Positions 9,513 to 16,775 of a stretch of DNA of 64,000 nucleotides are shown here, in pieces; positions within the stretch are counted from its first letter, which is position 1; each line of letters starts with the position of its first letter. The translations under genes were made by a program, and so were the position numbers. This DNA is from Halonotius pteroides. GTDB lineage: Archaea; Halobacteriota; Halobacteria; Halobacteriales; Haloferacaceae. The notes under the pieces were generated by a model. That model worked only from the letters and a program-made list of their open reading frames with translations, did no database searches and was not told the origin of the DNA. The DNA lies in assembly GCF_003605635.1 (NCBI RefSeq), contig NZ_QMDW01000001.1, positions 124,001-188,000 on the forward strand, given 5' to 3'.

Positions 9513-9719
9513 AAAAGTGTTCTGGTACCCCGGTCCGCAAGGGATCAATTCCGAACTGCAGCCCTGAAATCGGCGAAGCGAATGGAGACGTGCCCAGCTA
9601 CCGGTTCAACAGACGGTTCAAACTATCCAAGCTTTGAACTGAGTTTGAGCACTCTTCGACCCAACTCCGGTCGCTGATTGAAAAATCACTATCCGACTAC
9701 CAGCCCCACCTGTCAGTGC

Positions 9720-9965
9720 ATGCCAACATTCACCCTCTAGGACAGACCCGACTGCCCGTACTCGAAACGCGTGCGCCGCGTTCTCGATGTCCTTGCAGTC
9801 GACCACGAGGAGGTTATCGTCCCAGAAGCCAAGGCCGACCGCGACGCCCTCGATTCGATCACCGGCCAACGCGGCGTCCCAGTGCTCGTCAGCGACGATC
9901 TTCCCGAGGGCTATTTGCATGATAGCTCCGAGATCTCGGCGTACCTCAAGGAACATTACAACTGA
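9720..9965 (+). pseudogene. Glutaredoxin/GST N-terminal-like gene with an in-frame TAG
   Basis: From the ATG at 9720 the frame reads MPTFTL, then TAG at 9738-9740, then DRPDCPYSKRVRRVLDVLAVDHEEVIVPEA ... SITGQRGVPVLVSDDLPEGYLHDSSEISAYLKEHYN. Apart from that codon it is a complete 82-codon thioredoxin-fold protein of the haloarchaeal glutaredoxin/GST-N type: CPYS active site, cis-proline GVPVLV, and the EI-x-YL end. The family usually has Tyr where the stop lies, so TAC to TAG is a one-base change. Restart at the GTG at 9771 would lose the active-site cysteine. I therefore call it a recent pseudogene; a sequencing error is the main alternative. Confidence 0.7.
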
Positions 9966-10082
9966 CGACACGCACAGCAGTGACCACGAATCGAGTGGGG
10001 GGCAACGAGAGCGATGGTGTCGAGTCGCTCCACAGCAACGCTTTCATAGGCGGTAGTGACTCCCAGTCCGAAAAGAGCGGCT

Positions 10083-10140
10083 CACCCACAGAGCAGGAGT
10101 GTCATTCGGTCACACCCACAGAACAAGAGAATCATTCGGT
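10083..10140. repeat. Two imperfect 28-base direct repeats
   Basis: Copies at 10,083-10,110 and 10,113-10,140 share CACCCACAG at the start and TCATTCGGT at the end, differing at five or six internal positions. Only two copies are seen, next to the stop of a degenerate membrane-protein frame. They may be a decayed local duplication. Confidence 0.6.
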
Positions 10141-10143
10141 TAG

Positions 10144-10344
10144 TCACTTGTCTGCATACGCGAGCAGTAGAGTCAGTGCACTCATGGCTGCTATCATGAG
10201 GTAGACCGCTGGGATATATGGCGTTGAGTGGTCACCGAGCTGTGTAGCAAAGCCGATTCTGGCCAGCGGCAGCACTACCAGCGCTATCGCGTACCGTGTG
10301 TTTCGAGACCAGTGTATCAAACCGCTGTCGAGAAGCGTGCAGTA
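10144..10344 (-). pseudogene. Possible remnant of a small membrane-protein gene
   Basis: A 66-codon open frame ends at 10,144. It translates to two hydrophobic segments, YAIALVVLPLARIGFAT and IPAVYLMIAAMSALTLLLAY, joined by a short polar loop and ending YADK. No ATG or GTG start exists in the frame before the upstream stop; only a TTG is available. The clean hydrophobic pattern suggests a genuine C-terminal fragment, but chance cannot be excluded. Confidence 0.25.
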
Positions 10345-10956
10345 TCAGATTTTGGTCTCACGCTGTTCGAAAACCCACGGGATGAGTAGCGTGTGGGTCA
10401 GCACGGAAACACCAGGTGGAGTGAGTGGCCACCAAACGGTGGCACAGTGGGACGACAGGGGAACCGATCGCGTCAGCGGCGACGCCGCTGGGAGCGACGG
10501 CGGTAGATGGTACCACTCGTCGCCCGCAGGCTGCTGTACCGTGAGCCGCTGTCGGTGGTTGCCCAGAACCGTTTGTATCGACCGGATTCAATACTTGATT
10601 GTTCCGATTCAGCTGTTTTTCTTGCCATCATTGCAATTGAAAACACGATATATACATACATTTGTTTGTCTAAAGCGGCAAACTCTGAGTTATCATCAAA
10701 ATCTCCGCAAACAAAATAATGAACAACTCGGTTTGAAGTAAATATTTTAGTCGAAACCCCGCACTGGTCGAGTGAAGCCGAACAAACCAAAACTATAACA
10801 AACTTTTCTGCTGTTCTGTAGTAGTTATCTGTTTGAAACAATGAAATTCTCAATAAAATTGGTCGATATCAGGATTCTACCGGCTGTTTGCGAATGTGAA
10901 CCGACCGGTCTGGTCGGATTCAAATCCGGCGTGTTACAGACAGCCGCAGACGAGGG

Positions 10957-10980
10957 GCGAGCGACAGAGCAGTCGCTCGC
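10957..10980. repeat. Perfect 9-bp stem hairpin
   Basis: GCGAGCGAC at 10,957-10,965 pairs perfectly with GTCGCTCGC at 10,972-10,980 across a six-base loop. It lies about 125 bases downstream of the tRNA-Gly 3' end on the minus strand, so it might stop or process a read-through transcript. Confidence 0.5.
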
Positions 10981-10998
10981 AGTGTTGTCTTCGGCGGT

Positions 10999-11106
10999 AT
11001 GTGCCGGCCGGGATTTGAACCTCACTCGCTTTGCTCACTCTGTTCGCGCCACTCGCTGGTTCAAATCACCGTGGCAATTTTCGCCTCACTTCGTTCGGCA
11101 GAAAAT
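10999..11106 (-). repeat. tRNA-3'-end inverted-repeat cassette behind tRNA-Gly
   Basis: Directly behind the tRNA (minus strand) is a hairpin, ATTTTC pairing with GAAAAT (11,077-11,082 with 11,101-11,106). Beyond it comes an exact second copy of the last 22 bases of the tRNA 3' region (10,999-11,020 equals 11,105-11,126). A 10-base perfect inverted repeat, GATTTGAACC at 11,012-11,021 and GGTTCAAATC at 11,058-11,067, closes a larger stem. The same layout lies behind the tRNA-Thr fragment at 38,000-38,100. Confidence 0.75.
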
Positions 11107-11176
11107 GTGCCGGCCGGGATTTGAACCCGGGCCATGAGCTTGGAAGGCTCAGGTCCTACCACTAGACCACCGGCAC
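11106..11176 (-). tRNA. tRNA-Gly (anticodon TCC)
   Basis: Complete cloverleaf on the minus strand. The acceptor stem GTGCCGG pairs with CCGGCAC and is followed by discriminator A. The D arm contains GTCTAGTGGTAGGAC. The anticodon stem TGAGC/GCTCA encloses the loop CTTCCAA, giving TCC. The T arm has loop TTCAAAT within CCGGG/CCCGG. CCA is not encoded. It lies alone, followed by the repeat cassette described separately. Confidence 0.97.
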
Positions 11177-11226
11177 GCATCGCTCCCTTTCCGGTGGGCC
11201 ATTAATACCTTACCGATTCAGTGCCG

Positions 11227-12261
11227 TCAGTCGTCGCTAAACGCCGCGGCAGCATCCCGGATATCCGGGGAGACCCCTGGCACCTCAGTCTCGCCGACCG
11301 GCCCCTCAGCTTCGAGTTCGTCCAGCGACTTGGGGAATGTCCGCAGTTCCTTGTGGATCGCCAACCCGGCTTTGGCTCCTTTCCCCATCGCGACCGGAAC
11401 CTGATTGTGGCCCTGCGTGATGTCGCCAACCGCGTAGACGCCGTCTGTGGTCGTCGCTCCGTGGTCATCGACAATAACCGTCCCATCGTCGTTAAGCTCA
11501 CAGCCGAGGTCGGTCGCCAGCCCAGTGTTGTAATCGGAGCCATACATCGCAAAGCCGCCGCGGTACTCTCGGGTGGTGCCGTCCTCAAACGTAAAGCTTT
11601 CAAGCCAGCCGTCGTCACCGCGGGTCAGGCCCTCGATATCCTCGTGGATCACGTCGACCGGGTGGCCCTCAACGAGTTTCTGAGTCTCCTCGCTCCACTC
11701 GATCTCGTCGCCGCGCGTCAGGATATCAACCTCATCGGTGAAGTTGAGCATGATCATCGCCACGTGGGCTGTCGCCTCGCCGGTGCCCATCACGTACACC
11801 GATTCGTCGATAAACATGTAGGCATCACAGTGCAGACAGTAATGCAATCCCTTGCCGGTTCGCGGTAGCGGCGGCTCAGGTCGCTCATCGGAAAAGCCCA
11901 TGCCGAGCACGACACGGTCGGCCACAACATCGGTGTCGTTACCGCTAAGCTGGAACCGGCCGTCATCGCCGCGTTCGATCTCCGTGATTAGATCACGAAC
12001 CACGTCGCCGCCGTAGTTTTCGACCTGTTCGGTGGCGGTTTGCAGAAACTCGTTGCCTGAGATCTCCTCGGGAACACCGACGACGTTGTGCGTATCTAGC
12101 ATCATCGCCGCGCGGCCGCCACCGCGGTCGATAAGGACTGTGTCGTGGCTGAGTCGCGTCGTATAGAGCGCGGCCGAGAGCCCGGCTGGCCCGCCCCCGA
12201 TCACCGCAACCTCATACTCGTCGGCCTCAACATCAGTATCGGCGGCATCCGTTGTACTCAT
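11227..12261 (-). CDS. FAD-dependent thioredoxin reductase-like oxidoreductase
   Basis: 344-residue flavoprotein from the ATG at 12,261 (MSTTDAADTD). An FAD-binding Rossmann motif (VAVIGGGPAGLSAALYTTRL) stands near residue 20, a CLHCD redox-active CxxC near residue 135, a second nucleotide-binding GTGEATAHVAMIML near residue 150, and a late GVYAVGDITQG FAD motif. The order matches low-molecular-weight thioredoxin reductases. The NAD(P) motif is unusual (GTGEAT instead of GGGDSA), so the electron donor may differ. The leaderless promoter lies 25-32 bases upstream. The true partner, thioredoxin or another small thiol protein, is not shown here. Confidence 0.88.
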   Translation of the reverse strand: MSTTDAADTDVEADEYEVAVIGGGPAGLSAALYTTRLSHDTVLIDRGGGRAAMMLDTHNVVGVPEEISGNEFLQTATEQVENYGGDVVRDLITEIERGDDGRFQLSGNDTDVVADRVVLGMGFSDERPEPPLPRTGKGLHYCLHCDAYMFIDESVYVMGTGEATAHVAMIMLNFTDEVDILTRGDEIEWSEETQKLVEGHPVDVIHEDIEGLTRGDDGWLESFTFEDGTTREYRGGFAMYGSDYNTGLATDLGCELNDDGTVIVDDHGATTTDGVYAVGDITQGHNQVPVAMGKGAKAGLAIHKELRTFPKSLDELEAEGPVGETEVPGVSPDIRDAAAAFSDD

Positions 12262-12285
12262 GTATATCTCTGTAATGCCCCCAGT

Positions 12286-12293
12286 CATATAAC
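12286..12293 (-). promoter_or_regulatory. TATA box of the thioredoxin reductase-like gene
   Basis: On the minus strand GTTATATGA lies 25-32 bases before the ATG at 12,261, the distance expected for a leaderless haloarchaeal transcript. Confidence 0.65.
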
Positions 12294-12316
12294 TCCGTAC
12301 CAATCGTGCGCACAGG

Positions 12317-13045
12317 TTACAATACCGATCTGATCCCCCAGTCCGTCGTCACGTCGTTGGTGGCGGTCGTCACGACCGCATAGCAGTTACCGCTGGAGAC
12401 GGTCACGGTGAGAGGCTCGATCGCATCGACGGCGTTCAGAGCCGCCCGAAACGCGTCAGGATCATAGATATGATAGAATCGATCAACCGTCTCGCCGCCG
12501 GGCAGCGTCCACGCAACTGTCGTATCAAAGCTCGTCTCAGCGTCGAAGCGGTCATGGGCGGTGCTCCACGCGGAGACAAGCCCAAGCCCGCCCGGCCGCA
12601 ACAGGCGACCAAGTTCAGCGAGGCTCTGTCGGCGAGTCGCCGCCGGCCGGAGATGATGCAGCGTTGCAACGTAGACAATCTGGTCGAACGTCGCGTCGGC
12701 GAACGGCAGCGTGGCCGCATCACCCTGCACGAGAGCAGCAGCAAACCCGTGATCACGTCGACGGGTCGCCGCCGCCGACAGCAGCCCCCGGCTCACATCG
12801 ACGCCGATGGCGTCAGCACCGTACTCGGCTAAGAGTTCGGTGTGGCGACCGTTGCCACAGCCGAGATCAAGCGCCTGACCGAGTCCCTCGTGGTCAGCGA
12901 CCGCCGTCACGAACGACTCAACCTCGGGCCAGGCGTATGCCCGTGTTGACGCGAAATGGTCAGCGATACGGTCGTAGACAGCCCGGACGCTCCCGGCTGC
13001 GCGGTCAGGTGTGTCGGCTGGCGACGACGCCGGCTCCTCGCTCAT
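12317..13045 (-). CDS. Class I SAM-dependent methyltransferase (Trm9-like)
   Basis: 242-residue methyltransferase from the ATG at 13,045 (MSEEPASS). The start of the fold, VYDRIADHFASTRAYAWPEV, resembles the Trm9/ABH8 group of tRNA wobble-uridine methylases. Motif I is ALDLGCGNGRHTELLA, motif II is GVDVSRGLL, and the post-I region ATLPFADATFDQIVYVATLHHL is standard. The length suits this group. With Elp3 in the same window, a role in wobble-uridine modification is plausible. The substrate is inferred from similarity only. Confidence 0.8.
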   Translation of the reverse strand: MSEEPASSPADTPDRAAGSVRAVYDRIADHFASTRAYAWPEVESFVTAVADHEGLGQALDLGCGNGRHTELLAEYGADAIGVDVSRGLLSAAATRRRDHGFAAALVQGDAATLPFADATFDQIVYVATLHHLRPAATRRQSLAELGRLLRPGGLGLVSAWSTAHDRFDAETSFDTTVAWTLPGGETVDRFYHIYDPDAFRAALNAVDAIEPLTVTVSSGNCYAVVTTATNDVTTDWGIRSVL

Positions 13046-13116
13046 AGGTATGATTTTGCGACCGCGGATAAAATCGTCCTGCATCCGCAAGCGATGTCGA
13101 CTGCCGAAGGCGACGG

Positions 13117-14523
13117 CTATTCGTCCGGGAAAAACCGGCCGTGAAAGCCGAATGGCTCGACGTGCGGCAGAGCGACCCGTGCCTGCAGCGTTAGCGTCTC
13201 GGCGTCAAACACAAGCAGGCTGGTCTGCTCCTGTGTCGCGTCGAGTGCGGTCGCCACTACGACACCGTCGTCGACCGCGTCGCTGCCGGGGCGTTGTATC
13301 GGGATCGGCTCCTCAAGATACACCGATTCCTCCCACCACTCCTGTGCCGTCCCAGTTTCGCAGTCAACTTTCACCAGTCCGGTGGCCCCATCGCGGTCGG
13401 TGGCCTGCCCGTAGGCGTAGCGGTGGCGACGACCGACCGCGGCTCGCGGGACACGCGGCAGTTCCATGCCGCCAGCGTATAGCCGTGTTCGATCGAGGTC
13501 AGCGGTCGTTGGATCGATCCGATAGCGCATGAGCCGGCCGTCCGGCACGTCAGGGAATCCATCGCTGTCGAGTTCAGCCATCGAGAGCGCGCCAACGATG
13601 TCGCCGTCGGGGAACTCGATGAGATCAAGGACGATCTCACCCCCGTCCCGAAAGGCGTTGACGTGGTGGAAGCAGAATGTCGCCTCGAAGGTTGGCTCGG
13701 CGACCAACTCGCCACTTTCGCGGTCGACAACGAGCAGTCGCGTCGGGCGGTCGGGCTCCCACCCCAACATATCGATCGCCCCCTCCGAAAACGGATTCAT
13801 CGCCCGCAACACCGACAGCGTCAGCGGCGATTCGACCAGCAGGACGTGCCGATCGGTCACACTGCAGTCGTGGATGTACGCCGGCCCGCGAGCGTCGATC
13901 GAGGTGATCAGCTCCCGTCGCCGGCTGCCACGTGGAACCCGGTAGATGTGGTACTGCGGTTGGATGCCAAACTGGGTCGCAAAGCCGATCAGCTCCTCGT
14001 GGTGAGGGTCGTCAACGAGGTGGGCTGCGGTGATGTGTTCGGTGAGGTCGTCGTCGAAGGTGAACTCATCGCGTGTGGCAAGCGTGTCGGGAGCAAACGC
14101 GACCCGACGCGGGGCCTCGGTGAGCGCGACATACTCGTTGTCGATCCGGGCGACGTGGACATTGGCGTTGTCGGTCGGCTCCGGGAGGCCAAACGAGCGG
14201 AGGGTATCAAGCACGCGCCGCCAGCCGCGGGTATCGGTCCCGAACTGTCCGGTCAGTCGGCCGGCCTCGGCGTCGGCGTACGCGTCGCTGCGGAGGAACC
14301 GATTCGTGTATCGAACCGCGCCATCGTCGAAGCTATAGCGGCGCAACATTGCCAACCCGTCAAACCAGTGGTTGACCCGCTGCTCGCCGACACGGAAGCG
14401 GCCGGGGCCGTTGCGGATGAGCGTCCCCGAAAGCCACGCCGGGATCGTTCCCTCAACGGGCGGGCGGTAGTCGTCGTACTCGGTTGTAGCTGACTGAAAG
14501 CCGAGTGGACTCGATTCGGCCAC
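13117..14523 (-). CDS. Carotenoid oxygenase family protein
   Basis: 468-residue member of the RPE65/carotenoid cleavage oxygenase family, seven-bladed propeller iron enzymes. Visible motifs include the start GTLIRNGPGRFRVGEQRVNHWFDGLAML and four histidines in the expected contexts: HITAAHL, YIHDCSVT, CFHHVNAF and FGFHGRFFPDE at the end. Cleavage of carotenoids could yield apo-carotenoids, or retinal for rhodopsins. A lycopene cyclase lies about 14 kb away. The start GTG at 14,523 (MAESSPLGF) was chosen to avoid a basic, arginine-rich upstream reading. It follows CcdA and TlpA on the same strand after a 77-base gap. Confidence 0.88.
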   Translation of the reverse strand: MAESSPLGFQSATTEYDDYRPPVEGTIPAWLSGTLIRNGPGRFRVGEQRVNHWFDGLAMLRRYSFDDGAVRYTNRFLRSDAYADAEAGRLTGQFGTDTRGWRRVLDTLRSFGLPEPTDNANVHVARIDNEYVALTEAPRRVAFAPDTLATRDEFTFDDDLTEHITAAHLVDDPHHEELIGFATQFGIQPQYHIYRVPRGSRRRELITSIDARGPAYIHDCSVTDRHVLLVESPLTLSVLRAMNPFSEGAIDMLGWEPDRPTRLLVVDRESGELVAEPTFEATFCFHHVNAFRDGGEIVLDLIEFPDGDIVGALSMAELDSDGFPDVPDGRLMRYRIDPTTADLDRTRLYAGGMELPRVPRAAVGRRHRYAYGQATDRDGATGLVKVDCETGTAQEWWEESVYLEEPIPIQRPGSDAVDDGVVVATALDATQEQTSLLVFDAETLTLQARVALPHVEPFGFHGRFFPDE

Positions 14524-14600
14524 AGAGACAGTTCGGCGGGCCAGCGATATCAACCCTTGGCGAGGCCGTTGGACCACCCGGCGACAACGCGCCCGCCGCC

Positions 14601-15260
14601 TTACAGGAGATCGAGCACAACGACCGACAGAGACAGTTGGCCGACCCCGGCGGCGATCATCACCACAGCCGCCCCGCGTTTGAGCCAGCCGGCGTACCGG
14701 CCGGCCGCCCGCCATGACTCGATGCCCGCGCTGGTGAGCAGTGTTACCCCGACAAGCGGGGCAGCGAGCCCGACAGCATACCCACCGAGGACGACCACTG
14801 CCTGAAGATCTGGCAGCCTGAGTGCCTGGGAGATGACGCCGAAAAACACCGGCACAACACAGCCGGCGGCCGCAACCGCATAGACCGCGCCAAACCCCGC
14901 GAACCCGAGCAGCGAGTCAGGCCGAGCCGGCAACTCGATCGGCTGGCTCGGCGTGACGCCAAACAGGATCGCAACGCCGAACACGACTAACGCAACACCG
15001 GCCAGCGGTTCGAACAACGGCAACAGGGTCGTCACCTGTTGGCCGACACGCAAGGCGAGGCCGCCGACCATACCGACCGCAAGCAGCGCGCCGGCGGCCG
15101 CCGCGATCGCCGACACGGTCGCCGGTGTCGACTCGTCGCTGTTGTGGACGTAGTAGCCCACATACCCAGGTAACAGCGGAAACGCACACGGCGAAAAGAA
15201 GGTCGTCACACCAGCCCCGCCGGCGAAGGCCAGCGTGCCGAGAAACGCCGACTGAGTCAT
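14601..15260 (-). CDS. ccdA: Cytochrome c biogenesis protein CcdA (thiol-disulfide membrane carrier)
   Basis: 219-residue membrane protein with six hydrophobic segments. The first carries FFSPCAFPLLPGYVGYY and the fourth AAAGCVVPVFFGVI, the paired cysteines that move reducing power across the membrane in the DsbD/CcdA family. The ATG at 15,260 (MTQSAFLGTL) overlaps the end of the TlpA gene by four bases, so both are translated together. CcdA would reduce the TlpA-like protein outside the membrane, for haem ligation or general disulfide exchange. Confidence 0.93.
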   Translation of the reverse strand: MTQSAFLGTLAFAGGAGVTTFFSPCAFPLLPGYVGYYVHNSDESTPATVSAIAAAAGALLAVGMVGGLALRVGQQVTTLLPLFEPLAGVALVVFGVAILFGVTPSQPIELPARPDSLLGFAGFGAVYAVAAAGCVVPVFFGVISQALRLPDLQAVVVLGGYAVGLAAPLVGVTLLTSAGIESWRAAGRYAGWLKRGAAVVMIAAGVGQLSLSVVVLDLL

Positions 15261-15784
15261 CGCGACTCCGAAACCGCGGCAAGTTGTGTCCGCAGCGATG
15301 CCACATCGAACTGTCCGCTGTCGGTCCACTGGATCGTCCCCGTTGGGTCAACGATAGCGAGCGATGGGATGCTGCTGGCACCGATCGCCGCAAGCACCGC
15401 GCCGTCTCGATCGATCCCGACCGGCCACGCCCCGCCGTGGGTGTTCCACCACCGTCGCAGTTCAGCCTTCGTGGTGCCGCGCCCGATGAGTTCGTTCGTC
15501 ACAGAAACAACGGCGACGGACTCGCCAAACGCCGCGTGAAGATCCGCCAGCTTTGGAAACTGCTCCTTGCAGGGATCACACCAGGTCGCAAAACAGTCGA
15601 TCAGGGTCGGTGCGTCGGCGACCGGCAGCGTGGTTTCGCCGGCTGTCGATCCCGTGGCGTCAATTGTCTCAACGGTGATCGGAAACGCGTCTCCACGACT
15701 GGTGTCGTTGCCACGAACGACCCAGAGGCTCCCGCCGGTGAGTCCGATGCCAGCAAGCCCGGTCAACGCCTGTCGTCGATTCAT
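15257..15784 (-). CDS. TlpA-like thioredoxin with Tat-type signal
   Basis: 175-residue thioredoxin-fold protein. The N terminus MNRRQALTGLAGIGLTGGSLWVV is a twin-arginine-type signal, so the protein is exported folded. The active site is FATWCDPCKEQFPKL near residue 70, and the cis-proline context SSIPSLAIVD is present. It is first in a pair with CcdA, overlapping it by ATGA. The pair is a self-contained thiol-relay unit, with CcdA as electron donor. Confidence 0.93.
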   Translation of the reverse strand: MNRRQALTGLAGIGLTGGSLWVVRGNDTSRGDAFPITVETIDATGSTAGETTLPVADAPTLIDCFATWCDPCKEQFPKLADLHAAFGESVAVVSVTNELIGRGTTKAELRRWWNTHGGAWPVGIDRDGAVLAAIGASSIPSLAIVDPTGTIQWTDSGQFDVASLRTQLAAVSESR

Positions 15785-15981
15785 AGATGGCCTGTTGTCG
15801 GAGACGAATCAGCGACGGGATCGCCTCACCGTCCGATCGGCTCCTACGGGCAGCGACTCAAAGAGTGATCTGGTGGGGCTCTCGAAGCAGTCGGTGGCAA
15901 CACAGCCACAGCGGCGTTGGCGATAACACGCGAATAGTCATCATGGAGCTTCAGGAACAACACAGTCCCGCCGCTGACAAC

Positions 15982-16566
15982 TTATTCGAAGTCCCAAAGT
16001 CCAACCCGCTCTTGCTGTGCGGTGGCTTCGGTCGTCGCAAACGAATCTCGAAGCCGGAACTCACTCTCATAGAGCCGTGCGTAGCCGCCTGACAGCAGCA
16101 GCGAATTGAAATTTTTGCCGTCAACGTAGAGATAGCCCAGCAGGCGACCGTAGCCGCCGCGCCGATCCGATTCGGGGTCGACGACGAGCCGGACTTCCTT
16201 GTCTGCCAGTTTTTGCTCAGCGAACGCAGTTGCGTTCTCACCCCACGAGACGAGATGGTCTTGGCCAGCTTCGCTGTCAGGAATTCCCTCAAATTCCCCC
16301 GGTGAGACCGTGTTTGGTGGCGTTTCCGGCGTGTCAACACCGAGGAGTCGAACCGTCTCGGTCGTGGCATTTGTGTACCGGATCTCGACGGTATCGCCGT
16401 CGATGACGCGGGTAACCGTGACGTTCCATGACGGCCCCTCTGCGGTCGCAGTAGGCTCGGTCGTCGGCCCGGCATCCGGCGTCGGCAGCGGGGCAACCCC
16501 ACTGCAGCCGGCGAGAGCGACGACAGTGATGATAGCGAGGACAGAAACAACGCGACGATGCTGCAT
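15982..16566 (-). CDS. Thermonuclease-family (SNase) lipoprotein
   Basis: 194-residue secreted nuclease. The N terminus MQHRRVVSVLAIITVVALAGCSG holds a lipobox, so it is probably anchored outside the cell by a lipid. After a Thr/Pro-rich linker come the SNase motifs: RVIDGDTVEIRY, VRLLGVDTPE, then WGENATAFAEQKLADKEVRLVVD, with RRGGYGRLLGYLYV holding the second arginine. Such enzymes degrade extracellular DNA, an important phosphorus source in brines. The ATG at 16,566 was preferred to a GTG three codons upstream. Confidence 0.92.
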   Translation of the reverse strand: MQHRRVVSVLAIITVVALAGCSGVAPLPTPDAGPTTEPTATAEGPSWNVTVTRVIDGDTVEIRYTNATTETVRLLGVDTPETPPNTVSPGEFEGIPDSEAGQDHLVSWGENATAFAEQKLADKEVRLVVDPESDRRGGYGRLLGYLYVDGKNFNSLLLSGGYARLYESEFRLRDSFATTEATAQQERVGLWDFE

Positions 16567-16775
16567 ATCTGACACGTGGCCGGCAGCGACAAGAAACGAA
16601 CGGTGTCAACCGATCAACTCGGCTAGCAATGTAGCTCTGTTGCTGTATCCGTGTACTGTCAGCGTCGCATGTATCGACGGTAGACAACCACGGACGAGTC
16701 AGGTGAATATGACGGCCGAAAGGACACCGAAGCGGGAGTGACTGCTGGCTGTTCGCCTGCTCGACAAGCCGATCG

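Larger units (their letters stand above)
9966..10998. other. Gene-poor stretch with an AT-rich island
   Basis: No convincing intact gene. It contains two imperfect 28-base repeats, a possible remnant of a membrane-protein gene on the minus strand, a GC-rich non-coding part (10,350-10,600), an AT-rich island (about 10,600-10,860) unlike the flanking chromosome, and a strong hairpin at 10,957-10,980. The mixture suggests decayed inserted DNA upstream of tRNA-Gly, a usual landing place for mobile elements. An apparent frame starting at 10,841 runs through the tRNA gene and is rejected. Confidence 0.5.

Noticed and set aside
9738-9740. In-frame TAG read as pyrrolysine
   Set aside because: The position is a conserved Tyr in the family, not a catalytic place for pyrrolysine, and no pyl genes are visible in the window.
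9618-9971. A 117-codon minus-strand frame
   Set aside because: Antisense to the glutaredoxin-like pseudogene, whose plus-strand translation has clear family motifs.
10083-10140. Two short repeats as a possible CRISPR array
   Set aside because: Only two imperfect copies with a two-base gap and no cas genes in the window.
10358-10591. A 77-codon minus-strand frame in the GC-rich gap
   Set aside because: Low-complexity translation with no family features or promoter; the frame looks like chance.
10841-11137. A 98-codon plus-strand frame beginning with ATG in the AT-rich island
   Set aside because: It runs through the tRNA-Gly cassette and into the tRNA gene; composition changes along it, so it is not a gene.
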